This document shows positions 27,661-40,240 of a DNA stretch of 64,000 bases, piece by piece. The stretch comes from Caprimulgus europaeus (taxonomy: Eukaryota > Chordata > Aves > Caprimulgiformes > Caprimulgidae), in NCBI GenBank assembly GCA_907165065.1, contig OU015541.1:9620501-9684500 (forward strand), written 5' to 3'. Position numbers and translations under genes: made by a program. The notes under the pieces are model-generated. The model saw only the letters and a list, made by a program, of their open reading frames with translations, did no database searches and was not told the origin of the DNA. Within the stretch, counting starts at the first letter, position 1; every line of letters starts with the position of its first letter.

Positions 27661-30600
27661 ACACTTTTAAGCAAGAACCTAGTAACCTTCCTGCTGTGCT
27701 AATGTAAAAGAACATTTTGCAGGGTAAATGCACGTTAGGAGGTAGAGGGGAGTAACCACCAGTGAATGGAAGTAACTGGCCTGGGAGGTTGTGCTATTGC
27801 CAGTCTGGAGATTTGGCCACCCATTTCTTTCATGTCTGGAAGTGTTCTGTGGTTGATAGTCCTCACTCACAGAAGGAGGAGGTGAAGCTTTCTTATGAAG
27901 AAGTGACTAGATGAACTGCTCTGTATGGTTTTCTGTCCCTCTTTCCAATGACCCCAAAAGATTTTTGGTCTGTACTCACAAAATTATTTTGATGATTGCT
28001 TTATTTATTTAATTATTTTTAATATATAGTAGCATATATCTATAAAGGACAAAATATGCCTAAACTCAAATGCAGCCAATCATTAATATTAGGGTATTTG
28101 GACTTTCTTGAATATTGGACTTAGGGCCCTGGTTTTTATTCATTGTTGCCATTGTATATATCTTTGCCCCTTGTACAGAGGACTTCTGGCATAGAAAGGT
28201 TCATGTTATGCTTCTGTTTAGAGCATGACTGAAAAATTAACCTTAAATATTGTTTAATTTTGATATAGTGTTGGCTTCAGGATTCTAGAATTTTGTTTCA
28301 ACTAAATGTGTGCTCTTAGCAATGCATTCTTATTAATCTCCTGCAGAGTGTCCTTTATGTCATTGTCTAATGAACAAATCTCTTACCTAGTATTAGATAT
28401 AAACAGTTGTGGAGTATGGCCATTAGATTTGTGTACATATTTTTTATTTGGTTAATATTTTTTAACAAGCCCTGTCTTGTGGTCATAAAAATTGAGCAAC
28501 TCTCTCTACTATTTTTTTTAAAGTTCTCTATTGCAAGAAGTGGAATAAACATGAACAAACTTTACCTTTCAAAACTTTCAGTGAATATTTTGCAGAGCTT
28601 GAGTAGTTGTGTTGTAGACCAAGGAAGTAATTGCACAGTGTTTGATTTTGATTGTACTTAAGTATATGGATAATGAGAAACACCGCAAAAGCTCTCTAAT
28701 TAAAATAAAATAATTTACAGCACCAGCAGCTGCTAGGTGTAGTGGCTGCAAAATTCTTTATAGCTGCTCCAATCTTAGGAATTTGGAGAATGTGGGATTC
28801 AGGCTTTTGGCAGTAATGTAGAGGCTATTCTCAATCCTTCATAAGTTAAAGAAAGACAACAGAGTAGATTTAAGGGGCTTTTTAGGTTTTGTTATGGTTT
28901 GGTTTTTTCTTGTATAAAGCAGTGTTAGGCATTTTCTTTGGTTGATGTACTTATTACTGCTCCTAGTATGATACAGTAAGAGAGGAATTAAAAATTGCTT
29001 AGCAGTTCACATGTCAGATACTAAAGAAATCTCTTACAAGCTTAATTCTAAATCATCCAGAGACACCGCTCTGCTGACCTTGCTATTGTGTGGAGCTTTC
29101 AGTAGGACTACATCTTTATTATGATTTTTTTCCTCCATTGTCCGAAGAGCCTGGCTTTATCTCCCTTTTTAACGGGGAGTTTTAATGGAAAGCAGTGGTA
29201 CCTTTGGCTCCCATCGTTGACTTTTCTGCAGCCAATAATGTTGCTAAGAAGAGTTACTCATGGAGAAATGTGCTGCTCTTGCGTGCACAGATTCAATTTC
29301 ATTCCATGTGTATGTGCTCCTTGACTGACAGCAGAGGGTAGGGTCCTCAAAAGCTGCAACTTTGTGCTCACTGGAAAATTAAGGTGAAAGGGGTGGGGGA
29401 GTGAAAATGGATTGTCACTGAAGAAGGTTGATGAAAGACACAAATGTCTATGTGTGTAATTTTTAATTTGCACTGCTTGTGAATGAGCATCACAACTGTT
29501 TTGACAGCTGATGTTCTGCTGTAGTTGAATACACACACATACACCTTTTAAAGTTAATTTTATGCTTGTGAAGTTGAGCATTCAGGTGTCCTTTTAGTTA
29601 GTCCCTTGCACAAGTATATTATCATTATATGTGACCATGTCATGGAGGTTTTTATTTTCCCTCGTTCAATAGGCAGGACAGATGGAGCTTACTGCATCAT
29701 GTAACAGCAGCACTTCTTTTACTGTCCTGCTGCCTGGCTTACCTGAGTGCAGAATTATTAACTACTTCGGTTCTTCTACACTGACCATCAACATAATATC
29801 TAAATACTGTGATCAGAGTAATTCCAAATCCAATATTGCCACCATTTCAGACAAAGGGAAGATAGACACAACATAATTTGGATTAAAAAAATTGTGATTG
29901 GTTTAGGAATATGGGGGATTGATTTATCTGGATGACTTTGTGTTTTTATAGCATCACACAGCATAATTGTCATAAGCATGTGTCTGGCTTCATTTGCAGT
30001 TTGGCATGTAAAACACTTCAGAGATACTCAGGCATCCAGGAAATGGCAGCCATTGTAATCTAAGCTATCAACTGTGCCTTCATTTAACTTATTTCTCAGA
30101 CATCCAATGGAAATAATAAATAGTTAAATGTTAGTGTAATGATTTACAGTTAAACATGCTTTTAGTGGTGGAGGGTTGTTTTATTACTGCTTGGGATTTT
30201 TTGGGTTTGTGGCAGGCCACTGCAGGCCAGTCTGTAAGAAGAGTGATGGGAACCTTCAGGTTCGTCCCATTGAGCGCTACTTGATGACTGCAGCGGGTGC
30301 TGTAGTAACAGCTTGATGTCCTCTGTACATGAGCCAGCTGCATGAAAGCACTGAGGTGCATCTTGCCAGCAACCCAGATAGCTTTTTGCCAGCAGAAAGG
30401 GGGCTTCAGCAACTGAAGGCCTCTAGGTCTACTTTCAAGTTCCAGGGGGAAGTATACAGGTGTATTTGAAGGACCTCAAATTCTATTCCACCTTACCTAT
30501 CTCTTACTATCAGCCTTTCATCTGGCTCTTAAACATAATTAACAGCAGATAAGTGCCTCAGGTCTAATAGAAGAGGGGAAACAGGTTAAAGAAATGTGAC

Positions 30601-31787
30601 ATGTTGGCTCTGTGCCAGTAAATTTATGGGGCATTTTAGATGAGTTCTGAGGATAGCATATAATAATATAGTTCACTAGAGACTAGTTAGAGATGTGTAC
30701 TATTTCAGAGATCCATTAGTAGGCACTTGAAAGTTGAATTATGATAGATGCATTGCAAGCCACAATAAGTTTTGCTTTTCATTCTATCTCTTGTTTAGTG
30801 ATCCCATATATTAAAAAACAACACTGTGTTTAAAGAGGAAGAGATCAATTAAAGATGACTGGGACAAATTACACTGTGACACTTGTACAAGTAAATTTAT
30901 TTGATTGTTTAACAGGGTGCATGTTTGTTGTGTAAGAATTATGATTATTGCTGTGCTTGAGGGCAATCATTTTAATGTTTTTGTACCTTATGAAATATAG
31001 TATTTAATAATACAAATACCAAATTATTTCCTGCATCTTTAGTCTCATTCAATTACAACACTGAACCCAGGCAAGGCTGGGTAGTCTTCAAGTAATCTGC
31101 AATAGCGTTATGTTTTGCTGAACTCCAAATATGTTATACCTGGTGTAAATAGGTTGCTACTGAGATAGCAGGCAGGTTAGCCATTTGACATTATTTTAAC
31201 CGATTTCTAAGCTTGCTGATATTGAACCTTTAATCTTTGGGAAAGGGAAATAAGATTTTGTCCAAAACTGACATTTGTATTATATTTGTAATGGGGTTTG
31301 ACTGACTGAGAATAGAAAATATTCTTGTACAATGGGAGACTCTACCAGATGAATTGAGTGGATTATCCTGTGCATAGTTAGATGCAGCAAGATAGAGGTT
31401 GGAGGCTGTCTCAGTGCTTCTGTGTCCTTTGGGAAGATGAACAGGCCGATGTGCTTGAGGAGGATTATAAGGGAGACTGGGGTGTGATGTGCTGGGCCAG
31501 GAAGATATTTGGCTTTTGAAAAGAAGTGGAAGCAACTGGCACGAGGAGCTTTATGGTTTTGATGAGGTGGATTGAAGGTAATAAGAGATGACAGTAAAAC
31601 CAGAGGGACTGAATTTTACAGGACTGTGGATCAAAGTAAGCTACGCTATGTGAAACTCCAGAATATGATTTGTGTAGTTCCCCAATAATGGCGAGGGGAT
31701 GAGCTGAATGATAATCTAATATGGGACAAACACAAGTCATGGTTCTACCCTTCAATTTGAGCTGAGTAGAGATTGGTTATAAACACC

Positions 31788-31802
31788 TTTTTTTTTTTTT
31801 TT
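31788..31802. repeat. Poly(T) run, 15 bases
   Basis: An uninterrupted T-run after 'aaacacc', ending before 'acatgatt'. If it is the tail of a minus-strand retroposed sequence, the body would lie at higher coordinates, but none was recognised. Confidence 0.75.
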
Positions 31803-32299
31803 ACATGATTTTGCTTGTACCTTTGCAAACACGTGTTTTAATAAAAAGCTGAAGTTCATCCAGTGCATTGTCTCAGACTTTACACAAGGAACTACAGTGT
31901 TTATGCCACAATCTAATACTACCTCAAAGGTGTTATGCATATATTTCTGAGACTATCTGGGTAGTGATGTAGGCCTTGCCCTGTTGAAGAAGTGCAGAAC
32001 CTCTTTCTTTGTTAATTTGGGGTGGATTTTTCCCTTTCAAAGTATCTGAGTATCTCACTAAAGCACTGTCTATGAAGCTGTAATTAGTTGTGAAAGCCCT
32101 GCCGGTGAAGTCCACTCTGTTCTGGAACATAAAAATGAGCTGTTTGTTACCTGTAATGTCGTGACTTGTTTCCTTGAACAGTAATTGATATCAATTGTCA
32201 GTGATGTCTATGAACTTGAAATTGTGTTGTTTATCTGCTAGGGACCTTGAGAGTCTGATCTTCGAACTCAGTCACGGTGGTATAGATTACATCTGTAGT

Positions 32300-33055
32300 G
32301 CAAGAATTGTCTAGGGACATAAATTACAGCAATTAAAATTAGCTAGAGGAGAGAGAATGATGCATTATTAATTGGCATAGTCATTAAAAGGCTGCAAAGA
32401 ACCTAAAAGAGATACAATGTCAATACTTGAGCACTAAAAGTGACAGGCAGTGTGCAAAGACCAATGATTACATTCAAAGCCTCAGGTCATTAAGACATGG
32501 GCAATTATGTGGAATTCTATGGCTTCGGGTTAAGATCACTCCAACATACTAATAATATGTTAAAATGGAAATTTTTTAAGAATTATAATATTCATAGTAC
32601 TGCTCTGAAGACTGGAGTGGTGCAATTAATTTCTACCTGAAGAATATGTAGTGTTTTATTTTAAAGAAGCTGGAAACAACAAAAATTGTGAGGAAATCCC
32701 ATCAGCAATCTGGTGAATTTAAGCAGAAAATGAACATTTTTCACTATTAAATATAATAATCTGAGCTCATATAAAGAAAGATAAATCTTGGTACACTGAA
32801 GAATAAAGGTTTAATTAAGAGTCTCTTTATACTACAGAAACAAAGTCTTGCCTGTGTCATGCTGAGAAATATGGCAATCTGAATAAGAGGCTCATGGTAA
32901 TGCAGCTGTATATCAGCTACTTAATTATTCATAAACCTTCCTGCCAGTGAGTTTCAGTGATTTACGTATCTCAGCTAATTTGCCTTATTGGAAATACTGC
33001 TTGTTTTATAAAATAGTTCATTTATAGTGCTATAAATGAGGAATAAATGCTGAAA
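32300..33055. promoter_or_regulatory. Candidate conserved noncoding block with palindrome (unverified)
   Basis: The stretch from 'acagcaattaaaattagct' (about 32326) to about 33050 is rich in homeodomain-like 'attaatt/aattaa' words. It includes 'gcattattaattggcat' near 32362, 'accaatgattacattcaaag' near 32460, and 'gctacttaattattcataaa' near 32917. It ends with a perfect inverted repeat at 33018-33039. There is almost no simple sequence and no credible open frame. The texture resembles a developmental enhancer cluster, but this is inference without alignment. Confidence 0.3.
33018..33039. repeat. Perfect 10-bp inverted repeat, 2-bp spacer
   Basis: The arm 'tcatttatag' at 33018-33027 and the arm 'ctataaatga' at 33030-33039 are exact reverse complements separated by 'tg'. 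The symmetry stops at the next base pair. The half-site resembles MEF2- or HOX/PBX-type A/T-rich sites, so a dimer-binding site is conceivable, but a chance palindrome cannot be excluded. Confidence 0.85.
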
Positions 33056-35984
33056 AGGAAGTGTCTTTCAAGAGAGAGAAGTTTTAATAATTGATTCGCA
33101 AAGCAAAGTAAACTTTAAATGCTGGAGGTGTTAGGACAGTGATGTATTTGTTTTGACAACTAATGGAAGAATGTCTCTTTACTGAGTGGAGAGTTGAAAC
33201 TCCAAAGCAAACATCTCAATTTTTGCCTCATCTAAGGGATCCTTGGAAAGTTTTGGCTTTTTAAAACTTACCGGCGCTTTCCTATTCTACTTGCTAAGAA
33301 TTCAGATTTCTAATTCATCTCGCTGTCTACCCCAAAGTTTAAACCCTGAATGTGGTTAGCTTTGCTGTGCAGATGCTGAATTGAATGGTGTCTGTTGATT
33401 CAGAGAAGCTGAGTAGTGTCAGAGTTCAGTTACTGTGCTTTCAGGAAGGCCTCCTGTTGCCAAAATGAGCTTTCTTTTTTCTTTTTCCAAGCTGCGTGCC
33501 AGAGTCTGCATCAGCATGCAATGGACTCAAGAAAAGCATGTATGTATAGCCACTGAAAAAGCAGTACAAGTGTACAGCTACATCTTCTCTGAGAGCAGCC
33601 ACCCACACATTAGTTGCTCCATTAGTAAGTTAGGGGGCTCTCTGCCTATACTAGACATGTACCTGTTTGCTTAGATAATTGTTTTTGAGCAGTTAGTACC
33701 CTTCTGGGCACTGAGAATCAGGTGTGCCATGACTCTGGCTATTTAGGCTTCAAGCTACGGTTAAAAGTTATCATGTCAGAGCCTTTCTCCTGCTATCTCT
33801 GAGGTTAGTTCTGTATTCAGTGTAGTAGAAGAACTTACCTGTTCCAAGTATAATCATTTAGCACTGTCACACTGAAATGTGTCTAGGTTATTATATCCAG
33901 CACTTTATTATTTTGTCTTGATACTTGGCTTATGTGTTACACCCTCAAATCTCTGCACTGGTTTGTAGTCACTGCTTGGTAGTCAGAGCAGGTGTCGTAT
34001 GGTGCCATGTACTTCTTCATTGGTTTTGTTCTCTCTGGATGTTTCTATGATTCAATGCACGATGCCAACCAGGAGCTGTGGAATTCAAGGTCCCTGGGGT
34101 CTAAGTAACTAACAAGCTTCCATTGTTCCATTCCTGGCTTCCATTAACTTTGCTGCTGCTCTTTTCAGACTTTTAGGCTGTGTGGGGAACTCATTGCTGG
34201 GAGGTATCATCATGACAATCATTAGAATTGAACCAGAATGGTGAATATTCATTTTAAGTCTTATAGGCAGATAGGTTTGGCTCATGTGTACAAACTGTTT
34301 GACGTTGGGAAACAGGGAAGGGACAGCAGGGAAACAAAGAAGTCAGAGTTCTGGAGAGAGTTTTTCCAGAGTATAGCAGTTCCAGAGGCTCAGTGAAGCA
34401 CTATTTGTGCGTTCAGCCACTGTGTAGAGATTTGCAGTGTAGGATAATAAGTTAAAAAGTGGTGGTGACAGATTATTTGCCCTAGGACAGCAAGCAACAG
34501 ACCATACACTGAACTGCTTTACTTTGCTTAAAGCAGCATATTGCTGTTCCTAGGTGTGAGTTTACGACCGTTCCCTCTAGTTGGCAGTAATGAACCAATC
34601 TGAGAGGATCGAGGTGGTGTGTTAGGATCACGAAGGCTTCCAGTGCTGTGTGTAACTGGTACCTGCCAGCGCCCTCAGCAGTGTGAGTGCCGGGCAGTGT
34701 CTGCTGGCTGAGCCAAGTTACCAAGTGTAATCGCAAAGCAATTGTCAGGAACCTTGGCTGTGGTTAGGAGGCTGATGACAGCTTTGCATAGATGAGGTTC
34801 CTGATTGGAATTTGAGTCGTGTATGTCCATCCTGTATGTCACTGGAATAGCAGTGGTCTAATCTTACTGGAAAAATAGACACCCATTCAAAAAGGAAATA
34901 TGTGCCCACCATCTCAGCTGTGTTCCACCCTGCTCCTTTGGTTTAGATTTTCCTCAGTGCAACATAAAATGAAATCAATTGCACAAAACCCAACCAACCA
35001 AAAGGCTTTACTATTTATCTATTAAAAAAATAACTTTTTAAATACAAAATAGCAGTCCAGATTAAACTGGTTTTACTGATATTTACTGCTGCTGATTGGT
35101 GTAAGCACTGAGCATTTTGCTTCAGTTTATTCAAATTATTAAATATAATAGGGAAATAATTGTGTTCTCTTACTGCAGTGTAGTATACTCCACAACATCT
35201 GCCTGCAATAAAATGGCAATACTTTACCACATCCTATCAGAAAAGTAGTTATTGTAAGCATTGGCTCGATCTGCTTCCAGAGCTGTTTTTGATGTTAGTG
35301 GGGAAAATCATGCAGAACACAAATTGATAGGATTATTAAGGTGGAGACACTTTTATTTTAAGAATGAAATATATAAATGTTACAAATGCGCTGCAGTGGT
35401 TAGTGAGAAACATATTATTTATATTCTTCTTTTTTTTTTTTTAATTTGGAACTGGGGAAGAACAATGAAAAAATTCTCCAAAGCTGTCTTTCTCAGTCAG
35501 TATGTGGTGACCCTTATCCTTTTCATCAGGTCGCATGCAGCTGTGGAGCCAATTGTTACTTCCCTGTCATTTGCTCAAAACTCCTGCACTGATGTTGATT
35601 ACTACGAGCTAGTCTGACTACCCAGTCAAATTAAGAGAGCTCATGAAATGACTTGATTGAAGGAAGGTTGGAAGGTGATGCTGAACTCTTGTGATGCCTG
35701 TCAGAATGGTTGCTAATCGCAGATATGTAGCACCATATGTTTCCATTTGAGTAAACAGGAGGCCCTACTGCTCAAAATTGCTGTAAATAATGATAATACT
35801 TAGGAAGAAAGAGATATCAGATAAAGTCTTGATACTATAAATGTAAGATACATTTTTAAAGTTCTTTGAAAGCACAATTCTGATAACAATTACAGGACAC
35901 AGTCATACAGTTCTCTTGATGACAGACCACAGGAAATAAAACACGTTATTGCTTCATTTCCTCTGGTTCTTATAAGTGGTAAGA
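33056..35984. other. Non-genic DNA
   Basis: No gene was recognised. The longest open frame (35261-35617, plus, 118 codons) crosses a T-run at 35430-35442 and has no recognisable domain. It may be a chance frame. Confidence 0.5.
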
Positions 35985-36985
35985 AATCGTTCCCTCTTCA
36001 CCTTCTTCATGCTTTTATAGATTTTTATCATATACCCCATTATGTTTGCTATTTTCTATTCTGTCTTTACAAAATCCTGGTTTATGTCCTCCTACAGAAG
36101 GCATTTCTTATCTCTGGTTATCTTTTTTTTTTTTGTTCTTCTCTGTACTCTTTCTAGCAGTACAATGTTTTGAAATGGGAGGAGAACAGAACTTCATACA
36201 GTATTCAGGGTGTGCTGTTTTGTTCTATAGTCCATTCCTGTTAATATTTTCTGTTGTCTTGTTCATTATTGCTGGGCATTGAGATTACTTTGTCACAATA
36301 GTATCTTTCACAACTGAAAAGAAAGTCTGTCTTGAACGTCAGTATCTACTTAAAATTTCACTGAAGTATATGAATAGTTAATCTTGTTTTTTTCTATATA
36401 TGTTACTTTACATTATTGACTTTTAATTTAATGTTACTTTATTGCCAATTACTTAATATTATGAAATTATTTTGCAATTTTCTGTAAAATTTGTCCTACC
36501 CTGAAAAATTGTGTGAACAAATGTTGTCATCTCACTTTTTCATCTGTTCCTAGGACATGTATTAATGTATTTTATGGTGTGGGTCCCAGTATACATTCCC
36601 ACAGGTCCCTTCCAAAGGTCTTCTCCACCATGTAAAATAACAATCTGTTTTGACCTTTCCTTTCCTGTTTCGACCACTTAAATCGCATGCTGGGACTCCT
36701 GTTCATCCCATGACTTTACTTTAAAAACCTATAGCTGAAGTAAATGTGTCAAGAACTTTTTGGGTATCAAATATACTTTGTTAATCAGATCATTTTAATC
36801 ACTATGCCCACTGACTGCTTCAAATGGTTTTGATAAACTTGTGCAGCAGTGACTTGTGGCTTACGATGTGCATATGGATTGCCTTCTAATATATCATATT
36901 TATCTGTGTGTCACTGGCCGTGTTGTTTTCTAGCTTCTGTATTCATTGGTTCAGCCACCATAGCTTAACACTGGCATAACCCAGT
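35985..36985 (-). mobile_element. Ancient decayed CR1 LINE (RT to 3' region)
   Basis: Read on the plus strand, this segment aligns by eye with the reverse complement of old amniote CR1 elements (turtle/crocodile type) in the right order. 'catgcttttatagatttttatcat' near 36008 marks the 3' side. Next come 'aacagaacttcatacagtat' plus 'cagggtgtg' at about 36185, 'tgttactttacattattgac' at 36401, 'tgggtcccagtatacattcc' at about 36580, and 'catcccatgactttacttt' at 36705. 'aactttttgggtatcaaata' at about 36753 follows, then 'ttatctgtgtgtc' at about 36899. The last part covers reverse-transcriptase coding sequence. It is broken by many substitutions, small indels and a T-run insertion at 36123-36134, and has no open frame. 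It is a molecular fossil, far older than the copy at 61752-61984. Boundaries are approximate. Confidence 0.72.
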
Positions 36986-38547
36986 GAAGAATGAGTCTCA
37001 GTGTTTGTGCTCTGTTTCACCAAGCAGAGAGCAGAAGCAAAACTGAGAGAAGAGAAAATAAAATAAGTATTAAAGGGGGGGGGCAGGGAGGAAAATAGCA
37101 TCATATCTCAGAAGAAAAATGAGCTGGGGCGTCACTTTGCTGTAAAAGAGCAGGTGCATCTTCAAAGTCCTTCAGGTGTTTTTGACCACTACAGCTTTGT
37201 TTAAATCATATCACTGAAACAATGACAGTTCATTTCAGCCAAATATCTTTCTGCTGGGTATTTGGGATGGCTTTAGCCGTTTCTTCCTCTCCCTCCCACC
37301 CCCATATCTCTATTCTTCCTCAGCCTTTGGTAATGATGCTATGTGTGGCAGAGACATGGGGAATAGAATTCTCTCTATTATTGCTGTAATGTTTAATTTT
37401 AAGGTAGCATCTTATATGTGCCATGCCTTGCCAAAAATTCATCTGTGAAATAGTAGTCCTGTCTCTTTTTCAGACGATAACAGAAGATCTGAATGAAAGA
37501 CACTAGCCTAACTTTCAGAAGTGCTCAACATTTATGGTGTCAGTTATGCTTGCTGGAGTGCTCAGCATTTCTGAAATATGGTCTGTTAATACCCCAAACC
37601 AACAAGAGGAAGTTGGTATTAGAGGAAAATTAATTTTGAACTGTGATTCCAAGCAAAGCTCTTTTAACAAAAAGTCCCTTAATTATTAACAAAATTATTC
37701 AACTCCCAAAATACTTGTTTTTTCTCATTAATGTTATGGTGGTCATCTTGCTGCTACATTTTATGTGGGCAGTGATATCTCTTACTCACATTGTCAAAGG
37801 TCAAAAGCTTACCACAGGAGGGAAAATGTGTAAGTAGCTAACTCCATTCTTTTGGGTTGAAGTCATCTGGAAACTGGCTCAGAATAAGAGTGAAATACCA
37901 CTGTGTGTGATAAGGGTTTGCTGACTCTTGTCTCAGGTAATGTGTGTGCTACAGCTCAAAGAAGAGCTATGAGCATGAGTAACCTTGTTCAGGATCTTGC
38001 TTTAGTTCCATTCAGGTATTTCACTTGAGCCAAGATCTGTAAAATAAGAAATTGGCTCAGCCTTGTGTGTTGTGATACCTTCTTTATCACAGCAGTTCTG
38101 ACTTGTGTGTGATGAAGGTTACACAATGTGATTGCATTTACATGGCTGTGGATATCTGAAATGCAGGATAATCAGTTGGGAACTTACTGTAAAATGTGGA
38201 GTTCATACAGGTGATGTACATTTACATGGGAATTAGTAGGTGATGGATAAAGTCTTTCAAGAGAAATAATGTGGATAGGTTGCTTTAACATTAACAGGAG
38301 AGGCCAGCATGACATGCACTACTGGACTGTTACTGTCTGCTTATTTATCTGACTGTGACTCTGATGTAACATATCTTTGCTGAGATGATCTGTAAAATCC
38401 AGAGCAGGAGAGGGTAAAATGTGTGAGATAACTAGTTCAAGAGATACCTGCTACTTGAATTTTTAATTTTGATTTACATTTTTTCTTCTGACTGTATAAC
38501 AGATAGGTAAAACAGTAATCAATATATATTTTAAATAAGCAAATGAA

Positions 38548-38745
38548 AAGCCCCCCCAAAAAAAATCCACAAAAACAACAACCAAAACCCCACACTGGTT
38601 TGATAAGGCACAATATTCTGCACTGAGGTTAGTGGAATTGGGATGGCATAACTTAGGACAAACAGGATGATGATTAGAAGGGCCACAAAAAAACCAACCA
38701 AACAACAACAACAAAACCCAACACCACCATAAAAATCCCCACAAT
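38548..38745. repeat. Pair of A/C-rich low-complexity blocks
   Basis: Two plus-strand blocks made of 'aac', 'aaccaac' and 'aaaaacc' words (about 38550-38596 and 38684-38740) flank about 90 bases of ordinary sequence. They create the Gly/Trp/Phe/Val-rich minus-strand frame at 38463-38744, which is not a credible protein. Such A/C-rich blocks can grow from retroposon tails, but no body was identified. Confidence 0.65.
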
Positions 38746-39329
38746 CTTATGCATTTTTATTTTTTCACCTCTTTTCTAAAATATGAAACCAGCATTACCA
38801 TGCTTTTGATGCAGAATCTTAGATTTACTGTTTATTGCATAATTTGCTAGATATTGTAGCAGAAGTTAAGGGTTTCTTTGCACCTTTTTTTTAAAAGTAT
38901 GAATGGAGTTCTTTTGACATTTTAAAAAATCTCAGTTTTCTGCTAAGCAGAAAATAAGCCAGCTGTCAAAATATTCGATCGTGTCTTATTCTTGTTGCAT
39001 GCTTGCTAGTGGGGTGCTGAAGTGATGCTTTGTTTGAGCAAAGATGTTTATAAGCAACTGAGAATATACTTCAGACAAATTACATTATCTGACACTTCTG
39101 CAACAGAACATGGCTTTGCATTTTTCTTTTTGTGGGAATTGGAAGTTGTAAATCTTCCTGTTTAATCTTAGTCTCTTCTTTCCCAGAAATATGGTTTGCT
39201 AAGCAGAGGAGTGCTTTGTACTCTCTGGTCTCCTGGGGGTATCCACTTTAATTTTCAGTTTATTATAATTTGCTTTCTTTGTTGACTCGTAATTTCATTT
39301 CATCATAACTTGGCACATTGTTTAGCTGC

Positions 39330-39560
39330 TATTTCCCAAGGTCTGCAGCTCCCCTGCCCTGGTCATGTCACTTTTGATTAAGCAGTCGCAAAGCCCTTTA
39401 CCCAGCTTCTAAAGGGTAAAAGTCAAAAATCAATAATGTGCCAGTTCTCCCCAAGTGCAGTAGCAGTCAGAGCTAAATGAATGATTAAACATGATGAATA
39501 ACAGTGTAATGGAAGACGCAAAGTGGGGAAAAGTGCTCACTTTAGCCTAAACTCAGAGAT
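39330..39560. promoter_or_regulatory. Candidate conserved noncoding element (unverified)
   Basis: The stretch has mixed composition without simple repeats. It contains 'cttttgattaagcag' near 39371, 'aaaatcaataatgtgcc' near 39425, 'aaatgaatgattaaacatga' near 39475, and Sox/TCF-like 'cttttgat'. No open frame fits. Enhancer-like motif density is the only argument. Confidence 0.22.
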
Positions 39561-40203
39561 TTATTGCTGAGTACTACAAATAATGGAATCATCAATCTTC
39601 CAAGGACTAAAAAAGGCATCCACTGCAGTGAGTTTAAAATGCAGTGAAAGAAATCTTACCTCTTCATCATTGCCTCTTGTGGTCCAGTTACTCTGTAGCA
39701 TCGAATACATGCTGCATAAGGAAATCGGTGTGTAAACTTGGTAGTTAAAATTGAGTGCTTCTTGTACAGTTTAAAGTTGGTAAGACTCTGGCAGAGAAGA
39801 AAAAACAGCCAGTATCAATTACTAGGAATGTGCATATAAGGATGCCAATATTCAAATGTTTAAATGGTACTAAATGGCAGACATAGATTAGTTTTGTAAG
39901 GTGGGACTGAGATGGTAATTCTACTTACTAAAACAGGGAGGAAAAAAGGAATATTGTTTAAAGAGTGAAAAGAGAAAGTTTTTGAGGAAATAAGGCAAAG
40001 AAGATAATTTAAAAGTTAGAGCTTCTATGAGATAAAGGAAATAAGTTCAAGATAGATGCTCAACAGTGCCTAGTGTTTCTAAGTTAATTCTTTGCTTGGC
40101 TACTGTTGAAGGAGAAGACTTTTCCTTACCTGACTGGCCAAAGAGGAGGAAAATATATAGAAATGGAGAGTATGTCAGTATTACATAATTGGAAAAGGTT
40201 TAT

Positions 40204-40240
40204 TGGCTGTTTGTAGCTGCTTGTGGCTGTTTGTAGCCTC
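40204..40240. repeat. Two-copy tandem duplication, 22-bp period
   Basis: The word 'ggctgtttgtagc' occurs at about 40206 and again about 22 bases later, separated by 'tgcttgt'. It is a small local duplication without evident role. Confidence 0.75.

Larger units (their letters stand above)
23071..32299. other. Non-genic AT-rich DNA
   Basis: I recognise no gene. Local features are an A/C-rich stretch at about 23180-23222 (aaaac/aacaacaac words), a hairpin-like inverted repeat near 25236-25265, a pyrimidine-rich plus strand at 27480-27660, and a T-run at 31788-31802. The open frame at 27376-27702 (108 codons) is a product of the pyrimidine tract (Ser/Leu/Phe-rich) and is not a credible protein. 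Confidence 0.55.

Noticed and set aside
27376..27702. 108-codon plus-strand open frame, Ser/Leu/Phe-rich
   Set aside because: It is a product of a pyrimidine-rich strand and has no domain or partner exon.
36046..36282. 78-codon plus-strand hydrophobic frame resembling membrane segments
   Set aside because: It is antisense to the fossil CR1 and includes a T-run, so hydrophobicity comes from T-rich codons.
38463..38744. 93-codon minus-strand frame rich in Trp, Gly, Val and Phe
   Set aside because: It is a translation of the A/C-rich low-complexity blocks.
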